NCBI GenBank assembly: GCA_963851385.1
Contig: CAWKPE010000010.1
Span: 1-64,000, forward strand
DNA length: 64,000 nucleotides
Direction: 5' to 3'
From: CAWEFA01 sp963851385
Lineage (GTDB): Bacteria > Bacteroidota > Bacteroidia > Bacteroidales > DTGW01
Part shown: piece by piece, positions 9,417 to 19,262 of the stretch
Layout: the number at the start of each line of letters is the position of its first letter
Numbering within the stretch: position 1 is the first letter of the stretch
Made by a program: the position numbers and the translations under genes
Notes under the pieces: model-generated
Told to the model about the DNA's origin: nothing
What the model saw: only the letters and a program-made list of their open reading frames with translations
Databases searched by the model: none

Positions 9417-10010
9417 GGCACTTAGAACTTTTCAAATGCTTTATTGAATATATTCAGATGTTTATGAAAAACAGATTGTATATTGAACTTATTTTTATTA
9501 AAGAATCCGTTGCACCTGTTTAAATATTGAATTACTTTAAATTAAAAACAACTATTTTGCTAACTAAACCACCTAGAAAAATTAAGCACAACGGATTTAT
9601 TTACAAATCAAATTTGCTAATTAATTAAATCTGAACTTTTAATTATTATTGAAAAATATGTTCATACTATTCATTTATAGCCAGTAAATTTATAAGAAGT
9701 TATTTCTAATGGTTTGATATTTTGTTTCAGCTTTTAATACTATTGTTTAATTTTTTGCACAAATGTTTTTAATATTTGAACATTTGTGCAAAATCTACAA
9801 ATATTTCACTTATGCAAAACGAACTATTCATTTAGTTTCTTAAAGATTGACATCATATCCTAAATTATTATTTCTTTTTAAATTTTTCTATAATAAAACT
9901 TCTCAAGTTTATTATATTTGGTTCATCAATTATAAAAAAGAATTTAAATTTATAATATTTTGGCAATTTAAAAGAGCTTTAATATTCTGTATGAGTTAAA
10001 ACTAATTTTT
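9417..10010. other. Divergent intergenic region, 594 bases, no gene seen
   Basis: Very AT-rich region between the divergent GH26-like gene and the membrane protein gene. It should carry promoters for both. It has one clear palindrome (9753-9793, listed separately). No coding frame or RNA gene is recognisable. Confidence 0.5.
9753..9793. repeat. Perfect 15-bp inverted repeat, 11-base spacer
   Basis: TTTTGCACAAATGTT (9753-9767) pairs exactly with 9779-9793. It lies in the divergent promoter region, about 220 bases before the plus-strand gene and 340 bases before the minus-strand gene, so it could be an operator for a dimeric regulator. As RNA it would also form a stable hairpin. Confidence 0.65.
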
Positions 10011-11951
10011 ATGTATCAACTAATATTAAAATTAAAAATGAAATCAGCTAATATATCATTGGTAAAATGGTTATTTACATTTCTATATTTTGTTTTTATA
10101 TACATTTATTTATCTAGCGTAATTTTACCTAAACTTCAATATCATATCCAGCAACCTGCTTTTATATCTACATTGGGTTTTTTTCAACAATATCTCACGG
10201 GACCTGGCAAGCTATCGGAATATATATCTAATTTTCTCAACCAATTCTTCTTTTTGAATTGGTCTGGTTCTTTGATTATACTAATTGTTGCCGGTTTATT
10301 GATGAGGCTTGGTGTTGCTATCTTTCGTACTTTTCAAAATACCGGAAACGGATATTTATGGATGTTTTTACCAGTAGCTTTTATGGTGGCTCAATTTAAC
10401 AATTATTTTTTCCCATTTGTAATAGCTATCCGGGTTATAATTCTATATCTGGCTTTTTGGATATTTCTATTTTCTCTTAAAAGAAATACTTTATATTATA
10501 TTCAATATTTCTTTATCGGAATTTGTACATATTATATTGCAGGAAGCGGATCTTTTATGGTTTTTTCAGCATGTGCTATTATAATGGTATTTTATAATAA
10601 AAACTTAAAAAATGGACTGATTTTTTTATTGTCTGGTTTGGTATTTTCATTAATTATTCCTTTTGTTGCTTACAAATTTTTATTTAATATAACCTTAAAG
10701 GGAGCTTATTTTCAAATATATCCTGACCTTCCAACAATACTTAAATATGAACCAAATTCTTTATTATATATATTTTATTTTTACCTTCCAGCCGCGATTA
10801 TTTTGCTTTCAATTATTTCAGAAATTTTTAAATGGATTCAGGAAAAATCATTATCGAATGATTTGACGAACCCAGCTCTTAAATCTAATCTCGCTGTAAT
10901 AAAGAATTTAATTATTAAGCCATATAATATTTCAAAAAAATATCTGACGAAATGGTACATGCTATTAATTTCATTTTTAATAATAATTGGAATTACTTGG
11001 GTTTCATTAAACAGTACTGAAAATAAGCATCGTAAAAATATTGTTCTGGCTGACTATTATAATTATCATGAAAAATGGGATAAAGTTATTGATGTTGTGC
11101 TATCAGATAAAAAATATGATTTTTATCTGAATTATTATTATACCCGTGCAATAGACCAAATGGGCTACTTTGTCGATTCAATTTTTAATTATCCTCAATA
11201 TTTGGGCCCGGACGGTCTTTTCCCTGATAGGCTTGAAACCGTATCACTAATTTTAATAAGCAGCGATTTTTACTATGATTTGGGTTATATCAGCCAGGCA
11301 CATCATTGGGCACATGAAGCAATGACGGAGATGCCATATAGTCCAAGAATTATGCAGCGTTTAACATTAACCAATCTTATTTTCGGGAATTATAAAGCTG
11401 CCAATAATTTATTATCAATAATGAACAATATGTTTTTTCAAAAAGAATTTGTCAATAAATATATGCGTTACATTAATGATACCAACTTAATTTATTCCGA
11501 TAAACTCATTATGGAAAAAAGAGCATATTTGCCAATAAAAACTGTTGTTTTATCATCATATCCAACAAGGATGCACGATTTGCTCGCAAGTAATCATAAG
11601 AATAAACGAGCTATGGAACATTTGGAAATGTATTACTTATTAAACGGTTCTTTGAATGAATTTAATAATAATCTGCCCGAGTTATTGAAATTTTATCAAA
11701 AAACTCCATATGTCTTTGAACAAGCCATTCTGGCGTATCTTTACGGGAATAAACAAAAGTCTTTAAGTGATTATAATGTAAGCATACAATCCCAGGAGGT
11801 TTTTGAAAATTTTAACGAAATATTATTCAAGTACAATGGTCATAGAAAACTGGCCAAACCCGAATTGAATAAACTATATAAAAATACATACTTGTACTAT
11901 TTATTGTTCAATAGTCCTCGTGTAACCAAAGCAAGCTTAAAAATTAAATAA
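10011..11951 (+). CDS. Large multi-pass membrane protein with soluble C-terminal region (DUF6057-like)
   Basis: 646 residues. About ten hydrophobic segments fill residues 15-330, the last around 313-330. A soluble, helix-rich tail follows (about 335-646) with repeated Tyr/Asn-rich helical pairs that look TPR-like. I believe this matches a Bacteroidota family of unknown function (DUF6057), from memory and without a search. A second ATG at codon 10 is an alternative start. The haem-motif propeller lipoprotein follows 22 bases downstream on the same strand, so the two are very likely one operon and may act together at the cell envelope. The actual function is unknown. Confidence 0.7.
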   Translation: MYQLILKLKMKSANISLVKWLFTFLYFVFIYIYLSSVILPKLQYHIQQPAFISTLGFFQQYLTGPGKLSEYISNFLNQFFFLNWSGSLIILIVAGLLMRLGVAIFRTFQNTGNGYLWMFLPVAFMVAQFNNYFFPFVIAIRVIILYLAFWIFLFSLKRNTLYYIQYFFIGICTYYIAGSGSFMVFSACAIIMVFYNKNLKNGLIFLLSGLVFSLIIPFVAYKFLFNITLKGAYFQIYPDLPTILKYEPNSLLYIFYFYLPAAIILLSIISEIFKWIQEKSLSNDLTNPALKSNLAVIKNLIIKPYNISKKYLTKWYMLLISFLIIIGITWVSLNSTENKHRKNIVLADYYNYHEKWDKVIDVVLSDKKYDFYLNYYYTRAIDQMGYFVDSIFNYPQYLGPDGLFPDRLETVSLILISSDFYYDLGYISQAHHWAHEAMTEMPYSPRIMQRLTLTNLIFGNYKAANNLLSIMNNMFFQKEFVNKYMRYINDTNLIYSDKLIMEKRAYLPIKTVVLSSYPTRMHDLLASNHKNKRAMEHLEMYYLLNGSLNEFNNNLPELLKFYQKTPYVFEQAILAYLYGNKQKSLSDYNVSIQSQEVFENFNEILFKYNGHRKLAKPELNKLYKNTYLYYLLFNSPRVTKASLKIK

Positions 11952-11973
11952 TAACTAATAATAATAAAAATCT

Positions 11974-13503
11974 ATGTACGATAAGCAAAATAAAATTATG
12001 CAAATACCAGGTTTTAAGATTTCTTTATTATTACTCTTTCTCTTTTCGGGATGTAATGAAAAAACCGATAATGCAGTAATGAAAGATATGCAACCTAAAA
12101 TATATCCTGATTACACTGACATTGTGATTCCTTATAATATTGCTCCACTCAATTTTATGATAAATGAAAAAGGTTCATCATTTCATGTACAGATATATTC
12201 AAAAAATGGGAATAAGATTTCTCTTTTCCAATCTTCTTCAAAAATAGAAATCCCAATTCGTAAATGGCATAAACTGCTTGAAAAGAATAAAGGTAATAAT
12301 CTTTATATTGATATTTATGCAAAAGATAAAAACTGGATAAAATATAGAACCATTACTGATAGCATAGCTAGTGAGCAAATTGACAATCATCTTGCCTACC
12401 GGTTGATTAATGCTGTATATGTATTTTGGAGACAAATGGGAATTTTTCAGCGGAATATTGAAAATTTTGATGAAACAGCAATTTATGAAAACTCATCTTC
12501 AGATTACAATTGTGTAAATTGTCATTCTTTTTGCATGAACAATCCGAAGAAAATGTCATTACATTTCAGAAAAAATTTTCCAGGAACTATGATACTTGAC
12601 GGAAAAATATTAAAGAAAATTAATACAAAAACCAAATATACAATGTCAGTATGTGCTTATCCATCATGGCATCCAAGTGGAAATTATATTGCTTATTCTG
12701 TCAACCTTATCAATCAAAGTTTTGCTTCAGATAAAAATAAACTTGATGAAGTAACAGATAAAGCTTCAGATATAGTCATTTATAATATTAAAACTAATAC
12801 TTTGACAACATCTCCAAAAGTATCGACAAAAAGCAGGGAGAATCTCCCCACATGGTCACCTGATGGCAAATGGTTGTATTTTATCAGCGCTCCTGGCACC
12901 GATAAAAACCTGGAGAGCAGAATTGATGTAAAATACAGTTTAATGCGTATATATTGTGATCCGGCTAAAAATGAATGGGGTAATGTAGATACTGTTTTAA
13001 GCGCCAGTAAAACAGGTATGAGTATTTCGTTCCCCCGTATATCACCGGATGGCCGGTATGTAATATTTTGTATGGCTGACTATGGCTATTTTACAATTTA
13101 TGATGCCAAAAGCGATTTGTATATTATGGATCTTAAAACCGGCAAATATCATAAAATGGAACTAAACAGTCCCTTCAATGAAAGTTATCATTGCTGGTCA
13201 AGCAATGGCAGGTGGATAGCTTTTAGCAGTAAACGACTTGATAATGTTTACTCTCGTCCTTTCTTTTCATATTTTGATATAAACGGCAGGTCACATAAAC
13301 CTTTTGTTTTGCCTCAAAAGGACCCATTGTTTTATGATGGTTTTTTAAAAAACTACAATATACCTGAATTGATAAATGGCAAAGTACAGTTAAGTGCTCG
13401 CGAAACCCGCGATCTTGTTCACCAGGAGCCTGAAAATGTACAATTTGATATGACGGTAGATATAGATGCGTTGTCTGGTGCAACCAGGATAATTAATTAT
13501 TAA
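11974..13503 (+). CDS. Propeller (PD40/TolB-like) lipoprotein with a CxxCH haem motif
   Basis: 509 residues. The signal peptide ends in the lipobox FSGC (C27), so this should be a lipid-anchored envelope protein. Residues 45-175 form an N-terminal domain. Next comes a single CVNCH haem-c motif (C180, C183, H184) with nearby Met194 and His197 as possible axial ligands. From about 215 on are beta-propeller repeats of the PD40 type, with signatures such as YPSWHPSGNYIAYS, PTWSPDGKWLYF, FPRISPDGRYVIF and CWSSNGRWIAFSS. The fusion suggests a periplasmic redox or sensing protein rather than true TolB, which lacks haem. It forms a probable two-gene operon with the preceding membrane protein. An internal ATG at residue 9 is also possible as start. 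Confidence 0.8.
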   Translation: MYDKQNKIMQIPGFKISLLLLFLFSGCNEKTDNAVMKDMQPKIYPDYTDIVIPYNIAPLNFMINEKGSSFHVQIYSKNGNKISLFQSSSKIEIPIRKWHKLLEKNKGNNLYIDIYAKDKNWIKYRTITDSIASEQIDNHLAYRLINAVYVFWRQMGIFQRNIENFDETAIYENSSSDYNCVNCHSFCMNNPKKMSLHFRKNFPGTMILDGKILKKINTKTKYTMSVCAYPSWHPSGNYIAYSVNLINQSFASDKNKLDEVTDKASDIVIYNIKTNTLTTSPKVSTKSRENLPTWSPDGKWLYFISAPGTDKNLESRIDVKYSLMRIYCDPAKNEWGNVDTVLSASKTGMSISFPRISPDGRYVIFCMADYGYFTIYDAKSDLYIMDLKTGKYHKMELNSPFNESYHCWSSNGRWIAFSSKRLDNVYSRPFFSYFDINGRSHKPFVLPQKDPLFYDGFLKNYNIPELINGKVQLSARETRDLVHQEPENVQFDMTVDIDALSGATRIINY

Positions 13504-13528
13504 AAGTCACGAGTAACAAATAATTTTT

Positions 13529-13565
13529 ATAGTTCGAGCGTGTCCACAGGCGCACTCGAACTATA
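13529..13565. terminator. Bidirectional hairpin between converging genes
   Basis: The 11-bp stem TATAGTTCGAG (13529-13539) pairs with 13555-13565. It lies between the stops of the propeller lipoprotein (plus) and uvrA (minus). A short T-rich run occurs on the minus side, where ATTTTTAT follows in reverse complement as AT-rich sequence. Confidence 0.6.
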
Positions 13566-13617
13566 ATTTAAATTCTGTCTTCAATAATTCTTATTCTCCT
13601 TTTCCACAACTTTCATC

Positions 13618-16429
13618 TTACATAATTTTTTCTTTCAGAAATCTTCCAGTGTACGATTTATCATACAAGGCCAAATCTTCCGGTGTTCCTTCGAAAACCA
13701 GGTGGCCTCCATCCTCTCCTCCTTCAGGACCAAGATCAATTATCCAGTCGGCACATTTAATCACTTCTACGTTGTGTTCTATAATAACTATGCTGTGTCC
13801 TTTCTTAACAAGAGCATTGAGAGCATCTAATAGTTTTCGTATATCATGAAAATGCAGTCCTGTAGTTGGTTCATCAAAAATAAACAGGGTAGGACCAGAA
13901 GTAGCATTTTCCTTACCTAAAAAACTTGCCAGTTTCACGCGCTGGCTTTCACCTCCACTTAAAGTGCTGGATGATTGTCCAAGTTTTATATATCCAAGAC
14001 CAACATCGGCCAATGGCTGAATCTTTTCAACTATCTTTTTCTGCAATGTTCCTGTTTTCCTGCCAAAAAATTCAATTGCTTCGTCAACGGTCATTTCCAA
14101 AACATCATAAATATTTTTATCAAGATATTTTACTTCAAGCACATCGTCTTTAAAGCGCATACCTTTGCAGCTTTCGCAAATTAATTTTATGTCGGCCATA
14201 AATTGCATTTCAACTTTTATCATTCCTTCGCCCTGGCATTCTTCGCACCTGCCGCTATCCACATTAAATGAGAAATGCGTAGCAGTAAAACCTGATTGAA
14301 CAGATGCAACCTGGGAAGCATACAACTTGCGTATTTCGTCATATGCTTTCATAAAAGTTACCGGGTTAGAACGTGAAGATCTGCCAATCGGGTTTTGATC
14401 AATATATTCAAGACCCGACAATAAATGATAGTCACCAGAAATACTATCGAAATTACCTGGTTTATCTCCTGATGAAAATATAATTCTGCTCAACGCAGGA
14501 AACAATATCCCTCTCACCAGTGATGACTTCCCTGAACCGCTAACTCCTGATATCACAGTTAAAACATGAAGGGGAATTTTAACATCAAAACTTTTCAGAT
14601 TATTTTCCCGGACGCCTTTTAATTCTACATAATTTGACCATTTATGCCTGGGTTTTGGCACAGGTATTTTCTCACTACCATTTAAATAAGCGGCAGTAAG
14701 GCTGTTTTTTTCATTTAGAATTTTTTTGTGATCACCTTCAAAAATAACTTTACCACCAAGTCTGCCAGCAAACGGACCGATGTCGATTATATGATCTGCT
14801 GCCCTTATAATTTCCTCATCATGTTCAACAACAACAACTGTATTGCCAAGTTGCTGTAATCCGCGAAGCACTTTAATCAGCATTTTGGTATCTCGTGAGT
14901 GAAGACCAATACTGGGTTCATCAAGAATATATAAAGAGCCAGCCAGGCTGCTTCCCAATGCCGTAGCCAGGTTGATGCGTTGCGATTCTCCTCCTGATAA
15001 AGTTGATGACAAACGATTCAATGTAAGATAACCTAAACCGACATTTATTAAAAAATCTATGCGGTTACGTATTTCGACCAACAATCTTCCTGCAATTTTC
15101 TGATCATGTTCTTTGAGTTTGATTCTATCGAAAAAAACTTTTACATCTTTAACCTGCATCAGTACAAGTTCGGTAATTGGTTTACCACCAACTAGAACAT
15201 ACTGCGCCTGTTTTTTTAATCGTGATCCGTTGCATTCAGGACAAATTGTCTTACCGCGATAGCGAGCTAACATTACCCGATATTGAATTTTATAGTTTTT
15301 TTCTTCGAGATAATGGAAAAAAGCATTTATACCTTTGAAACTACGGTTGCCTTTCCACAAAAGTTCCTTTTGCTCATCAGTCAAATCTTTATATGGTTTA
15401 TGAATAGGAAAATTGAATAGCGAAGCACTATAAATGAGTTTTTCCTTCCAGGCACTTAGTGTTTCACCACGCCAACAAGCTACTGCATCGTTATAAACGG
15501 AAAGACTTTTATCGGGAATTACCAAATCAGGATCGATTCCTATAATCTTTCCATATCCTTCGCATTTAGGACATGCTCCCAAAGGATTATTAAAAGAAAA
15601 CATATGAGCCGAAGGCTTCTTCGAACTCAGTACCATCTTCTTCAAAACGAATAGAAAACTCATGCAATTTATTAGTATCAGGTGTTTTTAATAAGCAGAC
15701 TCCCTTTCCTATGAGCAATGCAGATTGTATTGAATCGGCACAACGGCTTTTAAAGTCTTCATCAATTGTAACCTGTAAACGGTCAATTACAAGGTTTAAA
15801 GTTCCATCAACCAAGGCATCTTCAGGTTTATTTAAATCGTCTAAACGAACAACATCATTATTCAGAAATATTCTTGTAAATCCTTCTTTCTTAAACTCAA
15901 TTAAATTATTCGAGAGATTTTTTTTGTCAAGTTTAACAGGAGCTATCAGCAATAATTTTTCGTTTTCAGGATAAGACATAATTTTGTCAACTACATCGGC
16001 AACACTATGTTTTTTGACTTCATGACCAGAAACAGGTGAAATTGTTCTGCCTATTCTTGCATAAAGTAATTTCAAGTATTCATAGATTTCAGTAGAAGTG
16101 CCAACTGTTGAGCGAGGGTTTGAAGTATTTACTTTTTGTTCAATAGCAATAGCAGGAGGAATTCCATGAATAAAGTCAACTTCAGGTTTATTTATCCTGC
16201 CAAGAAACTGACGTGCATAAGCAGAAAGACTCTCGACGTACCTTCGTTGACCTTCTGCATATAATGTGTCAAAAGCCAATGATGATTTGCCTGAACCCGA
16301 TAAACCTGTAATTACAATTAATTTGTTCCTGGGAATTTCAATGGTAATATTTTGCAGATTATTTACACGCGCTCCTTTGATCAGAATATTTTCGCCAGTT
16401 GATGATCCTTGCTTAAAATTTGAGCTCAA
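13618..16429 (-). CDS. uvrA: Excinuclease ABC subunit A, interrupted by one extra base
   Basis: Damage-recognition ATPase of nucleotide excision repair. The N-terminal part (15590-16429) has the Walker A GLSGSGKSSLAF and the UvrA signature region. The C-terminal part (13618-15663) has zinc-finger cysteines (CPKC, CPEC, CEEC, CESC), two LSGGESQR ABC signatures, Walker B LYILDEPSIGL and a second Walker A GVSGSGKSS. The N part reads RFEEDGTEFEE then goes astray, while the next frame continues KPSAHMFSFNNP exactly as in the family. One extra base near 15616 explains the break, and removing it gives about 936 residues, normal for UvrA. The change is more likely a sequence error than a loss, because both halves are otherwise free of lesions. 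The gene is transcribed divergently from the ECF sigma gene. Confidence 0.93.
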
Positions 16430-16710
16430 CGTAAATGTATATTAAAATATTATTCTATATGGACTTTTTTTTTACTGCAAAAATTGTTTTTTTTTAAAAT
16501 TATTGTTAAAAAATTGATTTTTAGGCAATTTGTATTTACAATTTTACCTTTTACAGAACAATTAAGCAGATTTCAAAGGTAATATATTTTGCAGTAAAAA
16601 TTTTTTTATTATTTTCGACCAAATTATCTTTACATTTACTTAATTAAAAGGAGGGCTGCCTATCGGATAATATCTACACTACTATGTAACTAACTAAAAA
16701 GGAGGTAGTC
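16430..16710. other. Divergent promoter region of uvrA and the sigma factor
   Basis: 281 AT-rich bases with poly-T and poly-A runs. It has a 14-bp inverted repeat, TTTTTACTGCAAAA (16469-16482) and its exact complement (16587-16600), whose arms are 104 bases apart. The leader of the sigma gene has two Shine-Dalgarno-like AAGGAGG stretches (near 16648 and 16699). Only the second is placed for translation start. Confidence 0.5.
16698..16705 (+). promoter_or_regulatory. Strong Shine-Dalgarno site deciding a GTG start
   Basis: AAAGGAGG lies 5 bases before the GTG at 16711. Such a full Shine-Dalgarno sequence is unusual in Bacteroidota, where most genes here have only A-rich leaders, and it supports the GTG as the true start of the sigma factor. 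Confidence 0.6.
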
Positions 16711-17301
16711 GTGGACAATTCACATCTAACCGATCAGGAGCTTGTGATAAGTTTTATCAAAGGGGATCAAGCCAGCCTCGAATTGCTCATCAATCGTCAC
16801 AAGAACAGGGTTTATACGTACATTTATTTGATGGTGCGTAACCAGCATCTTGCTGAAGATATATTTCAGGACACATTTGTGAAAGTGATAAAATCGTTAT
16901 TGCAAAACAAATATCGTGATGACGGTAAATTTGTTTCCTGGGTAACACGGATCGCGCATAACCTGATTATTGATCATTTCAGAAAAGAAAAACAGCTCAA
17001 TGTTATTTCTAACGATGCTTATGAATCGACAATTTTCAATACAAAGAAACATGCCGAGAAAAACATTGAAGATACAATTATTGATGAGCAAATTACTGAA
17101 GATATCAGAAAGCTTATTGATTACTTACCCGAAGACCAAAAAGAAGTTGTTCTTCTTAGGCATTATGCCGGTTTGAGTTTTAAAGAAATAGCAGAACATA
17201 CCAATGTAAGCATAAATACTGCGCTTGGCCGTATGCGCTATGCACTGATTAATATGAGAAAAATAATTACAGAAAAAGATATTTGCCTTTCGAAATTATG
17301 A
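16711..17301 (+). CDS. ECF-type RNA polymerase sigma factor (RpoE-like, sigma-70 family)
   Basis: 196 residues. Region 2 occupies about residues 20-90 (FQDTFVKVIKSL and WVTRIAHNLIIDHFR are the usual core-binding and -10 recognition motifs). Region 4 occupies about 130-185, with LPEDQKEVVLLRHYAGLSFKEIAEHTNVS and the GRMRYA helix. It reads from a GTG start with a full Shine-Dalgarno site. No anti-sigma factor gene is adjacent, so control by a membrane anti-sigma is not evident. Many Bacteroidota carry such stand-alone, growth-linked ECF factors. The gene is divergent from uvrA, and a small hypothetical gene follows. Confidence 0.92.
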   Translation: MDNSHLTDQELVISFIKGDQASLELLINRHKNRVYTYIYLMVRNQHLAEDIFQDTFVKVIKSLLQNKYRDDGKFVSWVTRIAHNLIIDHFRKEKQLNVISNDAYESTIFNTKKHAEKNIEDTIIDEQITEDIRKLIDYLPEDQKEVVLLRHYAGLSFKEIAEHTNVSINTALGRMRYALINMRKIITEKDICLSKL

Positions 17302-17473
17302 AATTAAGTTCTGATAGGCGATTCAAAAGAAATTATTTTATAATTGTTTACACCTCTAATATTTACAGGTAAATTAAGCATATTTAATAATTTTGTCAAA
17401 AATAGTTTTTAACAATTAAAATAATAGCTCATAGCATACGTTATATTGACATAAACTTAAACGTAAATTGCCT

Positions 17474-17702
17474 ATGACAAAAAACTCTACAAGTTTTCAA
17501 ATTATTGATTCAAAGAATACGTCCGACGATTTAAGTAGTGCTGAAAACCTAAATCTGGAATTTGGCGAAGTTCAAAATGTTATTGATAATCAACAAATTC
17601 AAGCACCTACAAAAATCGGTTGATTTTGTTCTGAATTTCAGTAAAGCATACAAAACTGAAAAGTTAAAAAATGGAGATTATGCTGAGATGATCATAAACT
17701 AA
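17474..17702 (+). CDS. Small hypothetical protein, about 75 residues, with one extra base
   Basis: An ATG at 17474 opens a frame of 49 codons that ends at TGA right after ATCGGT. Dropping one T at 17620-17621 joins it to an open frame (DFVLNFSKAYKTEKLK...) that ends in TAA at 17700-17702, immediately before a strong terminator. The composition is hydrophilic, with no signal peptide or membrane segment. The position between the sigma gene and the terminator, and the natural length after correction, support a real gene. No family is recognised. The unshifted 49-residue version is the alternative. Confidence 0.45.
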
Positions 17703-17730
17703 GTATAAGCTTCAAAGGACTTAAATAATT

Positions 17731-17790
17731 GTCCCCGGATCACTGGAAAAGTATTTTTCCAAAACAGATTGCGGGGACTTTTATTGTTTG
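17731..17790 (+). terminator. Rho-independent terminator with nested stem
   Basis: GTCCCCG (17731-17737) pairs with CGGGGAC (17772-17778), followed by TTTTATTGTTTG. An inner stem TGGAAAA (17744-17750) pairs with TTTTCCA (17755-17761). It ends the small gene upstream. Confidence 0.8.
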
Positions 17791-17991
17791 TTTTGAATTA
17801 AAAGAAGAAAAACTGCCATTTTCATCATGAAATGCAGGAGTTTTATATTTTATATAAAAGTCGTACAATAAAATTTTATTTTACCTTTTATTAAGTATTG
17901 TGTTAACTAATTCTCTTTTTATGTTATTTTTGAATCTTTTTTAAAATATGGTACTATTAATGAAATTCTGGAACTGTGTAAATTATTATAG

Positions 17992-19201
17992 ATGATGCTT
18001 AATAAAGTTATGAAAAAGAATGCTGTTGAGATGGTGTATTACAGTATAGTTCCCTTGAGCGGCATTACTTTATCTGAACAACTAAATGATTGTTATATTC
18101 AACTTTCAAAATACTTAAATGATTTTGGAATAAATAGGTCTCATGTTGTTAAACAGACAATCTTTATTTCAGATAGTAATATTTCTGATTATCTGAAAAG
18201 TAAAAAGATTTTATTAAATTCTTCTGCTCTGTTTTTTCAAAATAATATTCCAACAAGTATTGTTCCGCAACCTCCATTAAATAATAACCAAAGTTGCAAT
18301 TGAGTTTGTTATTATAACCATAAATGACAAAACTGAAATACGCATAAAGAAAACTGGAAAATGCGATTATGTTGTTGTGCGAACTCCAAAATATACACAA
18401 GTTATAGCCGGTGGGTTAGGAAGTAATAAGGAAACAACTGATATTTATATGCAGAGCATGGATGCATTTGAGCAAATGCACGACATACTTATATCAGAAA
18501 ATATGGATTTTTCGAATGTTATCAGACAATGGAACTATATTGAGAAAATAACGGATTACAGTGACAATAACCAGCATTATCAAATTTTCAATGATGTACG
18601 TTCAGCTTTTTATAGCAATAGTCAATTTAATCCATGGATATCCTGCAGCTACTGGCATTGGAATGGAAACGGCCGGAGTTATTATAGACTTTATTGCTCT
18701 CAAAGAAAACAAAAACATTTAAGTATTTCCTATAAAAAGCCCAGTTCAAAGCGATGCACATCAATATACTAAAAAAGTACTTGCACATAACGAAAAATCA
18801 TCTAATGTTGCAGAAACAACTCCAAAATTCGAACGTGCAAAAGCAATAGTCTCAGGTAATAATTGCCTGGTGCATATATCTGGAACATCTGCAATAAAAG
18901 GAGAATTCTCTTTAAAAGTAAATGATGCTGAGACTCAAACCGGTTTCACATTAGAAAGTATATACCAGTTAAGTAACAAATGAAAATTTGCAGAAAACAA
19001 GGTATTAATTCATCTAATTCCATAGCAATACCATGTTATTTCAGAGTATATGTTAAAAATTCATCGGATTATTCTAAAGTCAAAACAGCCTGTGAAAAAT
19101 ATATTAGTGATGTCCAGGCTATTTATTTGAAAGCCGACATTTGCCGGCCGGAATTATTGGTTGAAGTCGAAGGTGTATTTTCTATTGAGCTTATGAAATA
19201 A
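17992..19201 (+). pseudogene. Chorismatase-like (FkbO/Hyg5, RidA-fold) gene, multiply interrupted
   Basis: Read across frames, the product is about 400 residues with the pattern of FkbO/Hyg5/XanB2-type chorismatases: VAGGLGS-like strand (VIAGGLGSN), VIRQWNYIEKI, YQIFNDVRSAFY, GYPAATGIGMETAG, and a RidA-like C-terminus ending LKADICRPELLVEVEG. Related enzymes turn chorismate into hydroxybenzoate or dihydroxycyclohexadiene carboxylate, for example for aryl pigments. The frame changes by one extra base near 18289 (after PPLNNN) and near 18635 (before GYPAATG), probably twice more near 18978 and 18997, and an in-frame TAA lies at 18720-18722. This many lesions fit a decayed gene better than chance error. 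No pigment-pathway genes surround it. Confidence 0.65.
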
Positions 19202-19262
19202 ATTACTTAGTTGAATCATTAGTAAGAGAACAATTTCAATTTGTTTAAGTATTATTCATTCT

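Noticed and set aside
13223..13483. 86-residue minus-strand frame opposite the propeller lipoprotein
   Set aside because: It is fully inside the propeller gene and shows no independent start signal or family match.
16651..17335. GCCTATCGG before and CTGATAGGC after the sigma gene as flanking inverted repeats of a mobile unit
   Set aside because: Only about 8 of 10 bases match and there is no target duplication or transposase, so the match is within chance.
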